Source: Treponema sp. (GTDB lineage Bacteria > Spirochaetota > Spirochaetia > Treponematales > Breznakiellaceae). From it: a stretch of 6,282 bases of DNA. The notes beneath the pieces are model-generated. The model worked only from the letters and a program-made list of their open reading frames with translations, searched no databases and was not told the DNA's origin. The stretch spans positions 1-6,282 of the forward strand of contig JAISND010000077.1 in assembly GCA_031276615.1 (NCBI GenBank). The letters are read 5' to 3'. The position numbers and the translations under genes are program-made. This document shows, one piece after another, positions 5,803 to 6,282 of the stretch. The number at the start of each line of letters is the position of its first letter. The first letter of the stretch is position 1.

Positions 5803-6282
5803 TTACCTGAGTTGTTCCTTCACTCCGGCGAAAATACGGTCGGCCTTTGCCCCGTATTCGGCAAGCAGGCGGTCGGCGTCGGCGTTAAGCTTTTCGGCGC
5901 AGGCGCGGTCCTTCATCGCCTTTGTGTTGATAAAGACGTTGAGGCTGGCGCCGACGAGGGCCGCCTTGCAGAAGGTTACGCCTGCCCCGGCGTCGCTTGT
6001 CGCGAGTTTCGAGCCTTTCGCCGCGAAGCCTTCGATAATGTCGATAGCCCCGGCGCAGCTTTTCATGATCTCGAAGGGCGTTGTTACGGCGACCCGGAGG
6101 GCCGCTTCCATGACGCGGTCCTTTTCCGCCCGCTGTTCCGGCGTGTCTTTGGGCAGGCCGTAAGCCCTGGCAAGGGGCGCGAAATCTTCGGCGTCCCTGT
6201 CGATGAGCCTGAGCAGCGCATCCTGAAGCCTGTCGGACTTTTTTTTCAGCTCGACAATTTCGGCTTCCACATCGGCGTACTT
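5803..6282 (-). CDS. fchA: Methenyl-THF cyclohydrolase FchA, cyclodeaminase family (partial, N-terminus outside window)
   Basis: The 160 C-terminal residues of a protein of the formiminotransferase-cyclodeaminase/cyclohydrolase family, usually about 205-215 residues, so roughly 50 are missing beyond the right edge, including the Gly-rich N-terminal motif. The frame stays open to the edge (KYADVEAEIVEL...). The GTG at 6268-6270 is an internal Val codon, not the start. Visible family features are an all-helical pattern, the LIDRDAEDFAPLARAYGLPK segment typical of the central helices, TPFEIMKSC, and the conserved stretch SDAGAGVTFCKAALVGASLNVFINT. The enzyme interconverts methenyl-THF and formyl-THF in the cytosol. 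Its place directly before folD favours this role over histidine-linked formimino-THF cyclodeaminase, although the two share a fold and the second activity is not excluded. The operon promoter must lie to the right of the window. Confidence 0.9.
   Translation of the reverse strand, partial: KYADVEAEIVELKKKSDRLQDALLRLIDRDAEDFAPLARAYGLPKDTPEQRAEKDRVMEAALRVAVTTPFEIMKSCAGAIDIIEGFAAKGSKLATSDAGAGVTFCKAALVGASLNVFINTKAMKDRACAEKLNADADRLLAEYGAKADRIFAGVKEQLR

Noticed and set aside
5803..6270. GTG at 6268-6270 as the start of fchA.
   Set aside because: The frame stays open to the window edge with family-like residues (KYAD) before it, and the protein would be about 50 residues short. It is an internal Val codon.

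Overview
The window most likely comes from an anaerobic bacterium. My best guess is a Treponema-type spirochaete with a fairly high GC content, as in the insect-gut treponemes. This rests on the general look of SecA and on a one-carbon gene set (fchA, folD, a formate/nitrite channel) typical of acetogens and formate-using anaerobes. No marker gene fixes the taxonomy, and a clostridial-type anaerobe is not excluded.

Layout. On the plus strand, the last 36 codons of an unidentified gene (1-111) run straight into a 466-residue exported protein (123-1523). That protein has a signal peptide, a reduced RlpA-like double-psi beta-barrel, a long Pro/Glu/Ala-rich spacer and a C-terminal SPOR domain. 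It converges across 62 bases on secA (1586-4360, minus). Right of secA, all on the minus strand and read right to left, are fchA (partial, cut by the window edge), folD and a decayed formate/nitrite transporter gene, with secA downstream of them.

How the genes work together. FchA (methenyl-THF cyclohydrolase) and FolD (methylene-THF dehydrogenase) carry out consecutive steps between formyl-THF and methylene-THF. FolD lacks both the Lys and the Gln that bifunctional FolD enzymes use for the cyclohydrolase step, so the two genes look like a division of labour: FolD as dehydrogenase, FchA as cyclohydrolase. The channel gene overlaps the folD stop codon and would have moved formate for this pathway. 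It has lost a transmembrane segment in frame and its whole C-terminal half, so it is very probably dead. SecA, the preprotein translocase motor, is complete and normal. The SPOR protein is probably an envelope or septal peptidoglycan-binding protein that is no longer catalytic.

Control signals. A strong hairpin lies between fchA and folD. A GC-rich palindrome and a possible promoter lie directly upstream of secA, which has no visible Shine-Dalgarno sequence. I saw no tRNA, rRNA, CRISPR array, insertion sequence or phage gene. The points most worth following up are the FolD active-site substitutions next to fchA, the decaying formate channel and the catalytically stripped RlpA-like domain.
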